This document shows, one piece after another, positions 1 through 7,000 of a stretch of DNA of 7,225 nucleotides. The translations under genes and the position numbers were made by a program. The stretch is from contig JAJAYX010000033.1 in NCBI GenBank assembly GCA_026785985.1, forward strand, positions 1-7,225, written 5' to 3'. The notes beneath the pieces are model-generated. The model was not told where the DNA came from. It worked only from the letters and a program-made list of their open reading frames with translations, and ran no database searches. Positions within the stretch are counted from its first letter, which is position 1. Each line of letters starts with the position of its first letter. The stretch comes from Rudanella sp. GTDB taxonomy: Bacteria > Bacteroidota > Bacteroidia > Cytophagales > Spirosomataceae.

Positions 1-805
1 CGATTTGGGAGCGGTCGCCGGTAATTATCGCTTTTGAGGTTGGCCCCATCCGCGTCAGAAACATCTTCATCTGCATGGGTGTCGTGTTTTGGGCTTCGTC
101 TAACAGAATAAAGGCATTGTTGAGCGTTCGTCCACGCATATAGGCGAGGGGGGCAATCTCAATAATTCGATTTTCGGTGTAAAATTTCAATTTTTCTGCC
201 GAAATCATATCATCCAGCGCATCATAAATTGGCCGGAGGTAGGGGTCGATTTTTTCTTTGAGGTCGCCCGGTAAAAAACCAAGATTTTCGCCTGCTTCCA
301 CCGCCGGGCGGGTAATAATAATCTTTTTGACCTCCTTGTTTTTTAATGCCCGCACGGCAAGTGCCACCGCCGTATAGGTTTTACCTGTGCCCGCCGGACC
401 AATGGCAAACACTAAATCGTGGGTTTCGGCGGCTTCAACCAGTTTTTTTTGGTTGGCCGTTCTCGCCCTGACCACCACGCCTTTGGTGCCATACACCAGT
501 ACGTCTTCATCATTGCCAACGTTGATGGGCAGCGGCCCTTCGCCACTCATGCTGGAGCCGGTGAGGTAAGTTTCCACGTTTTCGTGGGTTAATTTACCAT
601 ACTTCTGGAAGTGTTCCAACAGGGAGGCCAGAACATCGGAAATACGGCTGATTTCGGGTGTAGTGCCCTTGATGCGAATTTCGTTGCCGCGCGAAATAAT
701 GCGGCTCATCGGAAAAGCAGCGGCAACCTGCTTAATGTTGGTGTTTTCAACGCCCAAAAAGTCGATGAGCGAAACGTTGTCTAAGGTGATTACTTTTTCG
801 ACCAA
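1..805 (-). CDS. phoH: PhoH family P-loop ATPase (3' end outside window)
   Basis: The 268 visible codons encode a PhoH/YbeZ-type cytoplasmic NTPase. Seen: Walker A GPAGTGKT at residues 136-143, Walker B FILLDEAQN at 232-240 and the conserved ITGDRSQ at 261-267, preceded by a roughly 110-residue N-terminal region usual for the longer PhoH proteins. The family is about 320 aa, so some 50 C-terminal residues lie beyond the left edge. The start is TTG at 805-803: the frame upstream reaches a TGA without any ATG or GTG, and the resulting N-terminus (MVEKVITLDN) is what I expect for Bacteroidota homologues. No clear Shine-Dalgarno site precedes it. PhoH proteins are linked to RNA metabolism and phosphate or stress responses, but the exact substrate is not settled. 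The gene is on the same strand as the upstream sigma-factor gene but separated from it by about 260 bp and a terminator, so it probably has its own promoter. Confidence 0.96.
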   Translation of the reverse strand, partial: MVEKVITLDNVSLIDFLGVENTNIKQVAAAFPMSRIISRGNEIRIKGTTPEISRISDVLASLLEHFQKYGKLTHENVETYLTGSSMSGEGPLPINVGNDEDVLVYGTKGVVVRARTANQKKLVEAAETHDLVFAIGPAGTGKTYTAVALAVRALKNKEVKKIIITRPAVEAGENLGFLPGDLKEKIDPYLRPIYDALDDMISAEKLKFYTENRIIEIAPLAYMRGRTLNNAFILLDEAQNTTPMQMKMFLTRMGPTSKAIITGDRSQI

Positions 806-854
806 ACGGATTCTGTAGTTTAAAGTATTGGTAATTGGGTAATACTGTGTTCAG

Positions 855-888
855 CCACTAAATATAAATAGTGGTGTCGATTGAACAA
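855..888 (-). promoter_or_regulatory. possible phoH promoter overlapping a small inverted repeat
   Basis: On the minus strand a TTG (888-886) is followed after 19 nt by TATATTTA (866-859), a 7-of-8 match to the Bacteroidota TAnnTTTG element with spacing inside the 17-23 range. Transcription would begin near 852, giving a leader of about 47 nt before the TTG start of phoH. The -7 element sits inside a 6-bp inverted repeat, CCACTA (855-860) and TAGTGG (869-874), which could be an operator. The motifs are short and the region is AT-rich, so a chance match is quite possible. Confidence 0.3.
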
Positions 889-1000
889 CATTTTATCGGG
901 AAAAATACTCAAAAACTCTTGAGCGGACGAGCGATGTGCTGGTTCTTTGCTCAAAAAAGCAGCGGGAATACAACAGGCTGGACGAGAATCCAGGGCAATA

Positions 1001-1046
1001 AAAATGCCGTGTCCAGACACCACCAAGGGGGCAAAGACACGGCATT
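1001..1046 (-). terminator. intrinsic terminator of the sigma-factor gene
   Basis: A perfect 11-bp inverted repeat, AATGCCGTGTC (1003-1013) and GACACGGCATT (1036-1046), encloses a 22-nt loop. Read on the minus strand, it begins 19 nt after the sigma-factor stop codon, and the descending arm runs straight into TTTTTATT (1005-998). This is the order expected for rho-independent termination of that gene. The loop is longer than usual. The half-arm GTGTC (1009-1013) can instead pair with a second GACAC at 1016-1020, so a smaller competing hairpin exists. There is no plus-strand gene upstream, so the minus-strand reading is preferred. Confidence 0.75.
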
Positions 1047-1064
1047 GGCAAGGTAAAAAAACTG

Positions 1065-1625
1065 TCAATAGGCTAATTGGTTACCCATGTTGCTCAAATA
1101 AATCCGGCGAATTTTGTCGCGGGTGCGTTTGAGCCGCATTTTAATGGCACTGTCCTTAAGATTGTATTGCCGGGCAATTTCCTTAATGTCAAGATCGTCC
1201 TCATATTTCAGGCGAATCAGCAGCGTTTCTTCTATTGTCATGTTTTCCATGACAATAGACAAATGGCGAAGGCGTTGTTCGAGCTGTTCGGTGTCATTCA
1301 CATCGGGCATGTTATGTGCCGTTTCGTCAAGCTCGATCAGGTTGTTGCGGCTGGTACTCCGAAGCTGATCCATACAGTAGTTGTATGAAATGGCATAGAG
1401 CCAGGTCGAGAAGGCCGACCGTTCCTGAAAACGGTTCATGTGCGAGTGGACGCGGATGAAAATGTCGTGGGTGAAATCTTCTGCCTGGCTGGCATCCTTG
1501 GTAAGGGAGTAGCAGCGTCGATAAACTTTGCTGACGTATCGAGTATACAACTGCTCGAAATACGCGTTCTGCCGAGTTTGCAGGTACAGGCGTACCAGCT
1601 CCTCGTCTTTGACGGAGTGTTTCAT
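1065..1625 (-). CDS. ECF-type RNA polymerase sigma factor
   Basis: This 186-aa cytoplasmic protein has the two-domain layout of sigma-70 family group 4 (ECF) factors. Region 2 spans about residues 22-90. It includes the core-binding helix around DASQAEDFTHDIFIRVH (44-60) and the promoter-melting and -10-recognition segment around RSAFSTWLYAISYNYCMDQLR (69-89). A charged linker (about 91-125) joins it to region 4 (about 128-178), whose helix-turn-helix DIKEIARQYNLKDSAIKMRLKR (146-167) should read the -35 element. The length is normal for the family. The start is the ATG at 1625-1623, preceded by an A-rich stretch (AAAAAAAGTAAAT), common in this phylum. No anti-sigma gene lies beside it in the window: a terminator and phoH follow, and a long AT-rich spacer precedes. 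A possible autoregulated promoter lies at 1671-1705. Its coding sequence contains a perfect 12-bp inverted repeat at 1231-1259. The regulated genes cannot be told from sequence. Confidence 0.95.
   Translation of the reverse strand: MKHSVKDEELVRLYLQTRQNAYFEQLYTRYVSKVYRRCYSLTKDASQAEDFTHDIFIRVHSHMNRFQERSAFSTWLYAISYNYCMDQLRSTSRNNLIELDETAHNMPDVNDTEQLEQRLRHLSIVMENMTIEETLLIRLKYEDDLDIKEIARQYNLKDSAIKMRLKRTRDKIRRIYLSNMGNQLAY
1231..1259 (-). repeat. perfect 12-bp inverted repeat inside the sigma-factor gene
   Basis: TCTATTGTCATG (1231-1242) and CATGACAATAGA (1248-1259) are exact reverse complements around the 5-nt spacer TTTTC. In the sigma mRNA this would be a 12-bp hairpin with a GAAAA loop. It encodes SIVMENMTIE (residues 123-132), at the junction between the linker and region 4. 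No U-tract follows on the minus strand, so it is not a standard terminator. The repeat is certain; a function is not. Confidence 0.9.
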
Positions 1626-1670
1626 ATTTACTTTTTTTATGGGGTAGGTTTTACTCTTTACTCGGGTTAC

Positions 1671-1705
1671 TTACGCAATAAACATATGTAAAGTTTCGCA
1701 AGCAA
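1671..1705 (-). promoter_or_regulatory. candidate promoter of the sigma-factor gene, ECF-like or housekeeping
   Basis: Two readings overlap on the minus strand. The first is GCGAAACTT with GAAAC at 1697-1693, then 17 nt, then CGTAA at 1675-1671. This resembles the GAAAC-N16/17-CGTA layout recognised by many ECF sigma factors and would fit autoregulation. The second is TTG (1705-1703), 16 nt, then TATGTTTA (1686-1679), close to the housekeeping TTG-N17-23-TAnnTTTG pattern of Bacteroidota. Either would give a leader of about 40-50 nt before the ATG at 1625. Which one is used, if either, cannot be decided from sequence. Confidence 0.4.
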
Positions 1706-1985
1706 CCTAAAATTTACTAAAAAAGAGGTAAGACGAATCAGTTTTTACAGTAACTAATTAATCTTCAGGCAATGTAATGAGAATGTTGACACCACACAAT
1801 GTCGAGCCATCATCAATCTGTAATCTTTATTGTTTCTGTTTCTATTTTTTATCCAACGGTTAAATTTTGTGGTACTTACTTTAATGAAGTGTGCAGTTAA
1901 ATTGGTAAGTATGAATGCATTTATAAATATGAATACAATAGAGTTTAATTAATTTAATGTGCGTGATACGTTATAACGCATTTTA

Positions 1986-2124
1986 ATGATTAGTGGGTTC
2001 AATTGGTCAGGTAGGACGCTTCAGTAAGTTAGCGGTCACATGATTAGATGGTTTTGGGTTTGTAAATTGCTGTGGCAAGAGGAGTTTATAATAACAATGA
2101 ACAAACCAAAAATCACCTAATCAT
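1986..2124. repeat. three copies of the 8-mer ATGATTAG
   Basis: ATGATTAG occurs at 1986-1993 and 2040-2047 on the plus strand and inverted (CTAATCAT) at 2117-2124. The first two copies share more sequence: ATGATTAGTGGGTT versus ATGATTAGATGGTT, 12 of 14 positions. The second and third form the outer tips of the 25-bp inverted repeat. This could be a cluster of protein-binding sites or the remains of duplicated DNA. Confidence 0.6.
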
Positions 2125-2125
2125 G
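2039..2125. repeat. 25-bp imperfect inverted repeat after the M61 gene
   Basis: The arms are 2039-2063 and 2101-2125. The right arm, reverse-complemented, matches the left at 22 of 25 positions, with mismatches at the 10th, 13th and 18th base, one of which becomes a G-U pair in RNA. The loop is 37 nt. Read on the minus strand, the stem begins only 4 nt after the M61 stop codon, so the structure would form the 3' end of that mRNA. No T-tract follows it, so it is not a textbook intrinsic terminator. It could stabilise or process the 3' end, or be a tiny mobile-element remnant with terminal repeats; no target-site duplication is visible at its edges. Confidence 0.85.
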
Positions 2126-2129
2126 GGAA

Positions 2130-3986
2130 TCATTTAATAGCCAACCATTTGTTATACAATGCTTTTTGCTTCTCGGTCTGATTCGGGATCGTTTCCAGCC
2201 GATAGGCCACCAACGGAAGCCGTGCCAACGTCACCGGGATTTCCCGGACGAGACCACCCCGGTTTACCAGCATTTTGAAACGGGTTTTCGCTTTCATGGT
2301 AGCAACCAGTTTGTTCACGTCTTCGGTCACCCGGACGCTGTCGATAGCCAGGACTTCGTCGCCCACGTTCAGACCTGCCCTTTCGGCTGAGGATTCCCGG
2401 CGTACCGACGTAATGGTTTGGCGACCATTGGTGGGGTTCAAACCCACAGCTACTCCCAGATAAGCATCTTGAGCGTTGGCGTTGGTGTTGACCAACCGCA
2501 GTCCGACGGGTTCAAAAAAGGGCGCGTAGTCGATGGGGTCGGTGCCATAAACGTATTTACGGAAGAAATCATCCAGGTTTTTACCGCCCACTTGTTCTAA
2601 AGCCTGCTTGAGTTCGTCGTCGCGGAAACCGCGTTTCAGTTCCTTATAGTATTTGGAATAGAGCAAGCGCATGGCATCGCTCAGGTTTTTTTCGCCGTTG
2701 GTACTGCCCAAAATCGAGAGGTTCAGCAGGGAAGCCAACACGCTGCCTTTGTTGTAATACGAAATAGTGCTATTGCCTGAGTTTTCGTTGGGGCGGTAAT
2801 ATTTGATCCAGGCATCGTAGCTCGCGTCGGCCACGGATTGAACCCGGTTACCGGGCTGGTTTTCGATGCCGTTGATATCGGCGGCAACCACGGCCATGTA
2901 TTGTTCGGGCGTATGGAAACCGGCCATCCGCAAGATATAATCCTCATAGAACGAGGTGAATCCTTCGGCTTCCCAGAGTGCTTTGGTGTAGTTCTCGTTC
3001 TCATAGTCGAACGGCCCCAAGGCAATGGGACGGAGCCGCTTTACATTCCAGAGGTGGAAATATTCATGGGCTACCAACGTCAGAAAACCCTTATAATTGG
3101 TTTCCGTTGAATAGGCTAACCGGTTGGTTTGCAGGGTGGTGGAGTTCTGGTGTTCCAGGCCGCCCCCGCCCGGCCCGGAGTGATGCACAATAAAGGTGTA
3201 GTTAGTGCAGGGGTGTTCTCCAAAAACTGAAGCGGCCGTTTCGCAAACGCGCTTGTAATCGGCGGCAAGTCGCTGCTCGTTATACTCTACTTCGCCATAC
3301 TGAGCCACGGTATGGGGCACACCTGCCGCCGTGAAGGTGAACGTCCGGTGATTGCCAATTTCGATGGGCGAATCGACAAGTAGGTCATAGTCAGGAACTT
3401 CATAAACGAAACCATTAGCACCCGAAGCAGGTTTCAGGGCCACCGACACCTTGTTCCAGCTTTTGGCGGGCTGAATAACCAAACGGGCGGGTTGGGTTTT
3501 CAGGGCATCATTGAACAGGAACATGCTGGCCCCGTTCACATAGCCGTGCGAGTCGTCCAGGAAACTTGTTCTGACAGTTAACTCATAGGCATAGACCCGG
3601 TAACGAACAATGATAGTATCTGCGCCGTTGCGGGTGGTGATACGCCAGGTGTTTTTGCGAATTTTTTCAACGGGCACGGGCTGACCGCTGACTGTTGCCC
3701 GAAAGGCTTCCACGTTTTTTGCGTATTCCCGAATCAGATAGGAACCGGGAGTCCAAACGGGCATTTTAAGGTCGAGGTAGCCGTTTTTTTTCAGGTTGGT
3801 TACCCCGCCAATGTTGCTCAGCGTCATTTCCACCTCAAAATAATGGGTGGCCGGATCGGGCATCGACAGGGTGTAAGTGATTTGAGGAGCCGGAGCCGTT
3901 TCGTCGTTGGCCGTTGTCGGGGTTGAGCCATAGCCTAGAAGTACCCACAGGTTGAGTAAAAAGCAATACCGCAAATTGTTTTTCAT
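2130..3986 (-). CDS. exported M61-family metallopeptidase with PDZ domain
   Basis: The protein is 618 aa from the chosen start and belongs to the M61 (glycyl aminopeptidase-like) zinc peptidases. Seen: a hydrophobic signal sequence at residues about 1-25, an M61 N-terminal beta domain (about 35-200), the glycine-rich GPGGGGLEHQNS (271-282), the zinc motif HEYFH followed by LWNVKRLRP (307-320; H307, E308, H311), and WEAEGFTSFYED (338-349), where E341 is the likely third zinc ligand. A PDZ domain (about 508-590, starting YLGVAV) follows, with a short C-terminal tail. All expected catalytic residues are present, so it should be active in the periplasm or at the surface; its substrates are unknown. 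An in-frame ATG 69 nt upstream (4055) would add 23 residues rich in charged and aromatic residues before the signal sequence and leave only 21 bp to the divergent gene. I therefore prefer the ATG at 3986-3984. It is transcribed away from the TPR gene. Confidence 0.93.
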   Translation of the reverse strand: MKNNLRYCFLLNLWVLLGYGSTPTTANDETAPAPQITYTLSMPDPATHYFEVEMTLSNIGGVTNLKKNGYLDLKMPVWTPGSYLIREYAKNVEAFRATVSGQPVPVEKIRKNTWRITTRNGADTIIVRYRVYAYELTVRTSFLDDSHGYVNGASMFLFNDALKTQPARLVIQPAKSWNKVSVALKPASGANGFVYEVPDYDLLVDSPIEIGNHRTFTFTAAGVPHTVAQYGEVEYNEQRLAADYKRVCETAASVFGEHPCTNYTFIVHHSGPGGGGLEHQNSTTLQTNRLAYSTETNYKGFLTLVAHEYFHLWNVKRLRPIALGPFDYENENYTKALWEAEGFTSFYEDYILRMAGFHTPEQYMAVVAADINGIENQPGNRVQSVADASYDAWIKYYRPNENSGNSTISYYNKGSVLASLLNLSILGSTNGEKNLSDAMRLLYSKYYKELKRGFRDDELKQALEQVGGKNLDDFFRKYVYGTDPIDYAPFFEPVGLRLVNTNANAQDAYLGVAVGLNPTNGRQTITSVRRESSAERAGLNVGDEVLAIDSVRVTEDVNKLVATMKAKTRFKMLVNRGGLVREIPVTLARLPLVAYRLETIPNQTEKQKALYNKWLAIK

Positions 3987-4007
3987 ACGGAAAAGATAAT
4001 ACCTTCG
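3976..4007 (+). promoter_or_regulatory. possible promoter of the TPR gene
   Basis: TTG (3976-3978) is followed after 21 nt by TACCTTCG (4000-4007), 7 of 8 to TAnnTTTG. Transcription would start near 4013 and leave a leader of about 64 nt. The upstream element lies inside the start of the M61 coding sequence, so this promoter and the divergent M61 promoter would face each other with overlapping 5' ends. The match is weak and the call is tentative. Confidence 0.27.
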
Positions 4008-4031
4008 TTTTTTAGCAAAAAAAATGGTCGG

Positions 4032-4062
4032 CGAAACTACGAAGCATTCGCTCATTACACAA
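4032..4062 (-). promoter_or_regulatory. possible M61 peptidase promoter
   Basis: On the minus strand TTG (4062-4060) is followed after 20 nt by TAGTTTCG (4039-4032), 7 of 8 to TAnnTTTG. The start of transcription would be near 4025, about 40 nt before the ATG at 3986 and downstream of the alternative ATG at 4055, which supports the shorter M61 protein. A second match, TTG with TATCTTTT nearer the gene, would leave almost no leader and is less attractive. Such loose motifs often arise by chance. Confidence 0.33.
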
Positions 4063-4076
4063 CCATTCCCTTATCT

Positions 4077-7000
4077 ATGTCCCAATCCCAGGCCCGTTCG
4101 GGCATACTCATACTCACGGTCATCGCAGGAATCAGTTTGGCCCGGCCAGCCGCTGCTCAACGCACGCTGAGTTATACCGAATCGGATTACAATTATCGCA
4201 ACGGCATCGAATTGTTTGAAAAAAGCAATTACGGAGCTGCCCGTTACGAATTTCGCCAATACCTCGACCGCCGAAAGGCCAGTTCCAACAGCACCGAAGC
4301 TGCTGCCGCCGATCAGAATGTGGTCGATGCCGAGTACCACATCGCGCTGGCCAGTTTATACTTAGACGAGCCAGGTTCGGAGGTGCTGGTAGATCGGTTT
4401 GTGAAAAACCACAGCCAACACCCCAAAGCGGGGCAGCTTTATGGTGATTTGGGCCAGTATTATTACGAACGCGAAGATTACACGAAAGCCATCGACTTTT
4501 TGGAGAAAGCGATTGCCCAAAATTCGACGGGAGGGCAGTTGACTAAAAATAAATACCGACTGGCTCTGTCGTATTTCAACACCCAGAATGTGAACCGGGC
4601 CTTGCCCTTGTTGAACCAGATCAAACTGGACTCCGATGCCGAGGATGCCCCGGCTGCTTCATATTATGCCGGGGTGATTAATTACCGCAACAATAATTTC
4701 ACGGAAGCGGTAGCGGATTTCAAGCGAATTGCCCAGAACCCGACCTACCAAAATGAAGTGCCGAACTGGATTGCCCAATCGCTCTACCGCGAACGCCGGT
4801 TCGATGAGTTGCTCAGTTATACGGAGCCACTGTTGCGCCGGGGTGGAAACACGCTGAGCGATGTGGGTTTAGTGACGGCCGAGGTGTATTATCAGCAAGG
4901 TAAATTCGATAAGGCGATTCCGTATTATAAGCAGTATATTGGTGCCAAAGGCGTGAAAGTGCCGGGAGCGGTGAAGTTCCGCTACGGACAGTCGCTGTTT
5001 CGGACGGGTAAGTTTGAGGAAGCCATTGCTCAACTGAAGCCACTGGCATCGGGCAAGGATACGGTAGCCCAATACGCGGCCTATACAATGGGAATCAGCT
5101 ATTTACAGGCTCAGAACCCGACCTACGCGCTTACATCGTTCGATCAGGCTGGACGGTTAAGTTTTAGCAAGCCGATTCAGGAAGAGGCCCAGTTTAACCA
5201 CGCGAAAGTGCAGCTCGACCTCAATAACGGCACCGATGCGGTGAAGGAATTGAACGCTTTTTTGCAACGCTACCCCGACAGTCCGTTTGAAAACGAAGCC
5301 AACGAGTTGCTAAGTGAAGCTTATTTCGCGTCGAACAACTACCCGGCGGCTATTGCCTACATCGAAAAACTGAAACGCCGTACTCCCAAAATTCTGGCCA
5401 CCTACCAACGCCTGACCTATAATCAGGCCGTGAACGATTACAACGCCGAACGCTATACACAGGCGCAACAAAACTTTGACAAATCGCTGAGTGTGCAGGC
5501 CGATGCTGACTTGCGGCAACAGGTTCAGTTCTGGAAAGCCGAGACGTATTCTGCTCAGAAACAATATGATACGGCGATTCCACTTTACGCATCCATTGCC
5601 AAAAATTCGGGCGATTTGGGGGCTAAAAGCCTGTATGCACTCGGATACGCCTATTACAACAAGAAGGATTATCCCCGTGCTCTGACCTATTTCCGCGATT
5701 TCATTGGCAAAGCCGGGCAGACCGACGATGCCAGCGTGGTTGAGGATGCCCGTGTGCGCCTGGCCGATACGTATTTTGCGACCAAGCAGTATAACGAAGC
5801 CATGCGGACTTACGACGAGGTGATTGCCCGCAGCCGGGGCGACCGCGATTACGCGACTTACCAGAAGGGGTTGATTTTGAGTTATGTAGGTCGTGATGTG
5901 GAAGCCAAAGCGGAGTTCGACAAGTTGCAGCGGCAGTATCCGGGTTCGCGGTTTATTGATGATGCCTTATTTCAAACGGCCAATGTCGATTTCGAGAAAG
6001 GGGCCTACCAGGTTGCCATCCGCGGATTCACCAAACTCATTACGGATCGGCCCAAAAGTTACCTGATTCCATCGGCCCTGTTGAAACGGGCTACGGCCTT
6101 CAGCAACCTGCAAACCTACGATCAGGCCATTGCCGATTACCGCCGGATTTTGAATGAATATGGCAGCTCGGATCAGGCGCAGGGGGCTTTGCTGGGTTTG
6201 CAAAATGCCCTGAACGATGCCGGGCGGCCCGAAGATTTTTCGGGGGTGCTGGGACAGTATAAAAAAGCAAACCCCGGCAGTTCGGATGTGGAGAAAGTGG
6301 AGTTTGACAATGCCAGGAATATTTATTTTAACGAAAAATATCCGCAGGCCATTCAGTCGTTTCTGGCGTTCATGCAGGAATACCCGGCAAGTCCGAATTT
6401 GAGTGAAGCCCGTTATTACCTCGGCGAATCGCATCGGCAGACTAAGGATGTGGCCAATGCACTTCGGTATTACAACATTATTCTGACAGAGGGTAAATCG
6501 GCGTTTGCTACGCGAGCCGCCACACGGGCTGCCGAACTCGAAACGGCCCAGAAAAACTATTCAAAAGCCATTCGTAACTACCAGTTTGTGCTGGCGCAGG
6601 CCAACGGAAAAAACGAGCAGGTGGCCGCTCAGTTGGGGCTGATGAATACCTATTTCGTAGAACCCAAATTGGACTCAGCGGCTTATTATGCCCGCGAAGT
6701 TATTGCCACGGGTAATGTGGTGCCGGGTGCCCAAAACCGCGCTCAGTTGATGCTGGGTAAGGTAGCTTTAGCCAAAAACGACTATAAAACAGCGACCACT
6801 GAGTTTGAAAAAACGGTTGCATTGGCGAAAGATGTGCATGGAGCCGAAGCCAATTTCCTGATGGGCGATGTGCTGTATCGCCAAAAGAAATACAAGGAGT
6901 CGATTGCTATGCTGCTCAAATTCAACGAAACATTCGGCGAGTTCGACTACTGGAAAGGCAAGGCGTTTATCCTGGTTTCGGATAACAACGTGGGTCTCAA

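Larger units (their letters stand above)
806..1064. other. spacer between sigma-factor and phoH genes
   Basis: This 259-bp stretch separates two minus-strand genes. It holds the sigma-gene terminator near 1001-1046 and a candidate phoH promoter near 855-888. The section between them (about 890-1000) shows no recognisable RNA gene, repeat or coding region. Minus-strand reading frames across it begin only at weak TTG codons and resemble no known protein. Confidence 0.6.
1626..2129. other. 504-bp AT-rich intergenic region without a convincing gene
   Basis: This long spacer lies between two minus-strand genes and is clearly richer in A+T than the genes around it. Stops are frequent in all frames and no protein-coding gene or tRNA was recognised. 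It holds the sigma-gene promoter candidate (1671-1705), the palindromes ATTTATAAAT (1919-1928) and CGTTATAACG (1969-1978), the latter nested between TGCGT (1960-1964) and ACGCA (1976-1980), and a 25-bp imperfect inverted repeat at 2039-2125. The middle part, about 1710-1900, shows nothing I can name. A small RNA or a regulator-binding region is possible but unproven. Confidence 0.6.

Noticed and set aside
443..450. run of eight T bases in phoH (AAAAAAAA on the coding strand) as a frameshift site
   Set aside because: The reading frame is intact and the PhoH motifs continue on both sides; it encodes a Lys-Lys pair.
820..1068. 82-codon open frame on the minus strand overlapping the sigma stop
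   Set aside because: It starts at TTG, crosses the terminator hairpin, resembles no known protein and has no domain or signal.
1077..1388. 103-codon open frame antisense to the sigma gene
   Set aside because: It is a mirror of the sigma coding sequence with no family resemblance or start signal.
2097..2120. 7-codon plus-strand ORF (MNKPKIT) with a good AAGAGGAG site at 2077-2084
   Set aside because: It looks like a leader peptide, but no plus-strand gene follows it and it lies within the inverted-repeat structure.
2843..2855. CCCGGT/ACCGGG inverted repeat inside the M61 gene
   Set aside because: It is a short GC-rich repeat explained by the codons for a conserved stretch, and it is not placed at a gene end.
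4031..4053. second ECF-like promoter for the TPR gene (GCGAAACT on the plus strand)
   Set aside because: No CGTA-like element lies 16-17 nt downstream; the shared 8-mer alone is too little.
3987..4055. N-terminal extension of the M61 peptidase from the ATG at 4055
   Set aside because: It would put 23 unusual residues before a normal signal peptide and nearly remove the divergent promoter region.
5967..6434. 155-codon open frame antisense to the TPR gene
   Set aside because: It lies wholly inside a strong coding gene, has low-complexity hydrophobic content and no recognisable domain.
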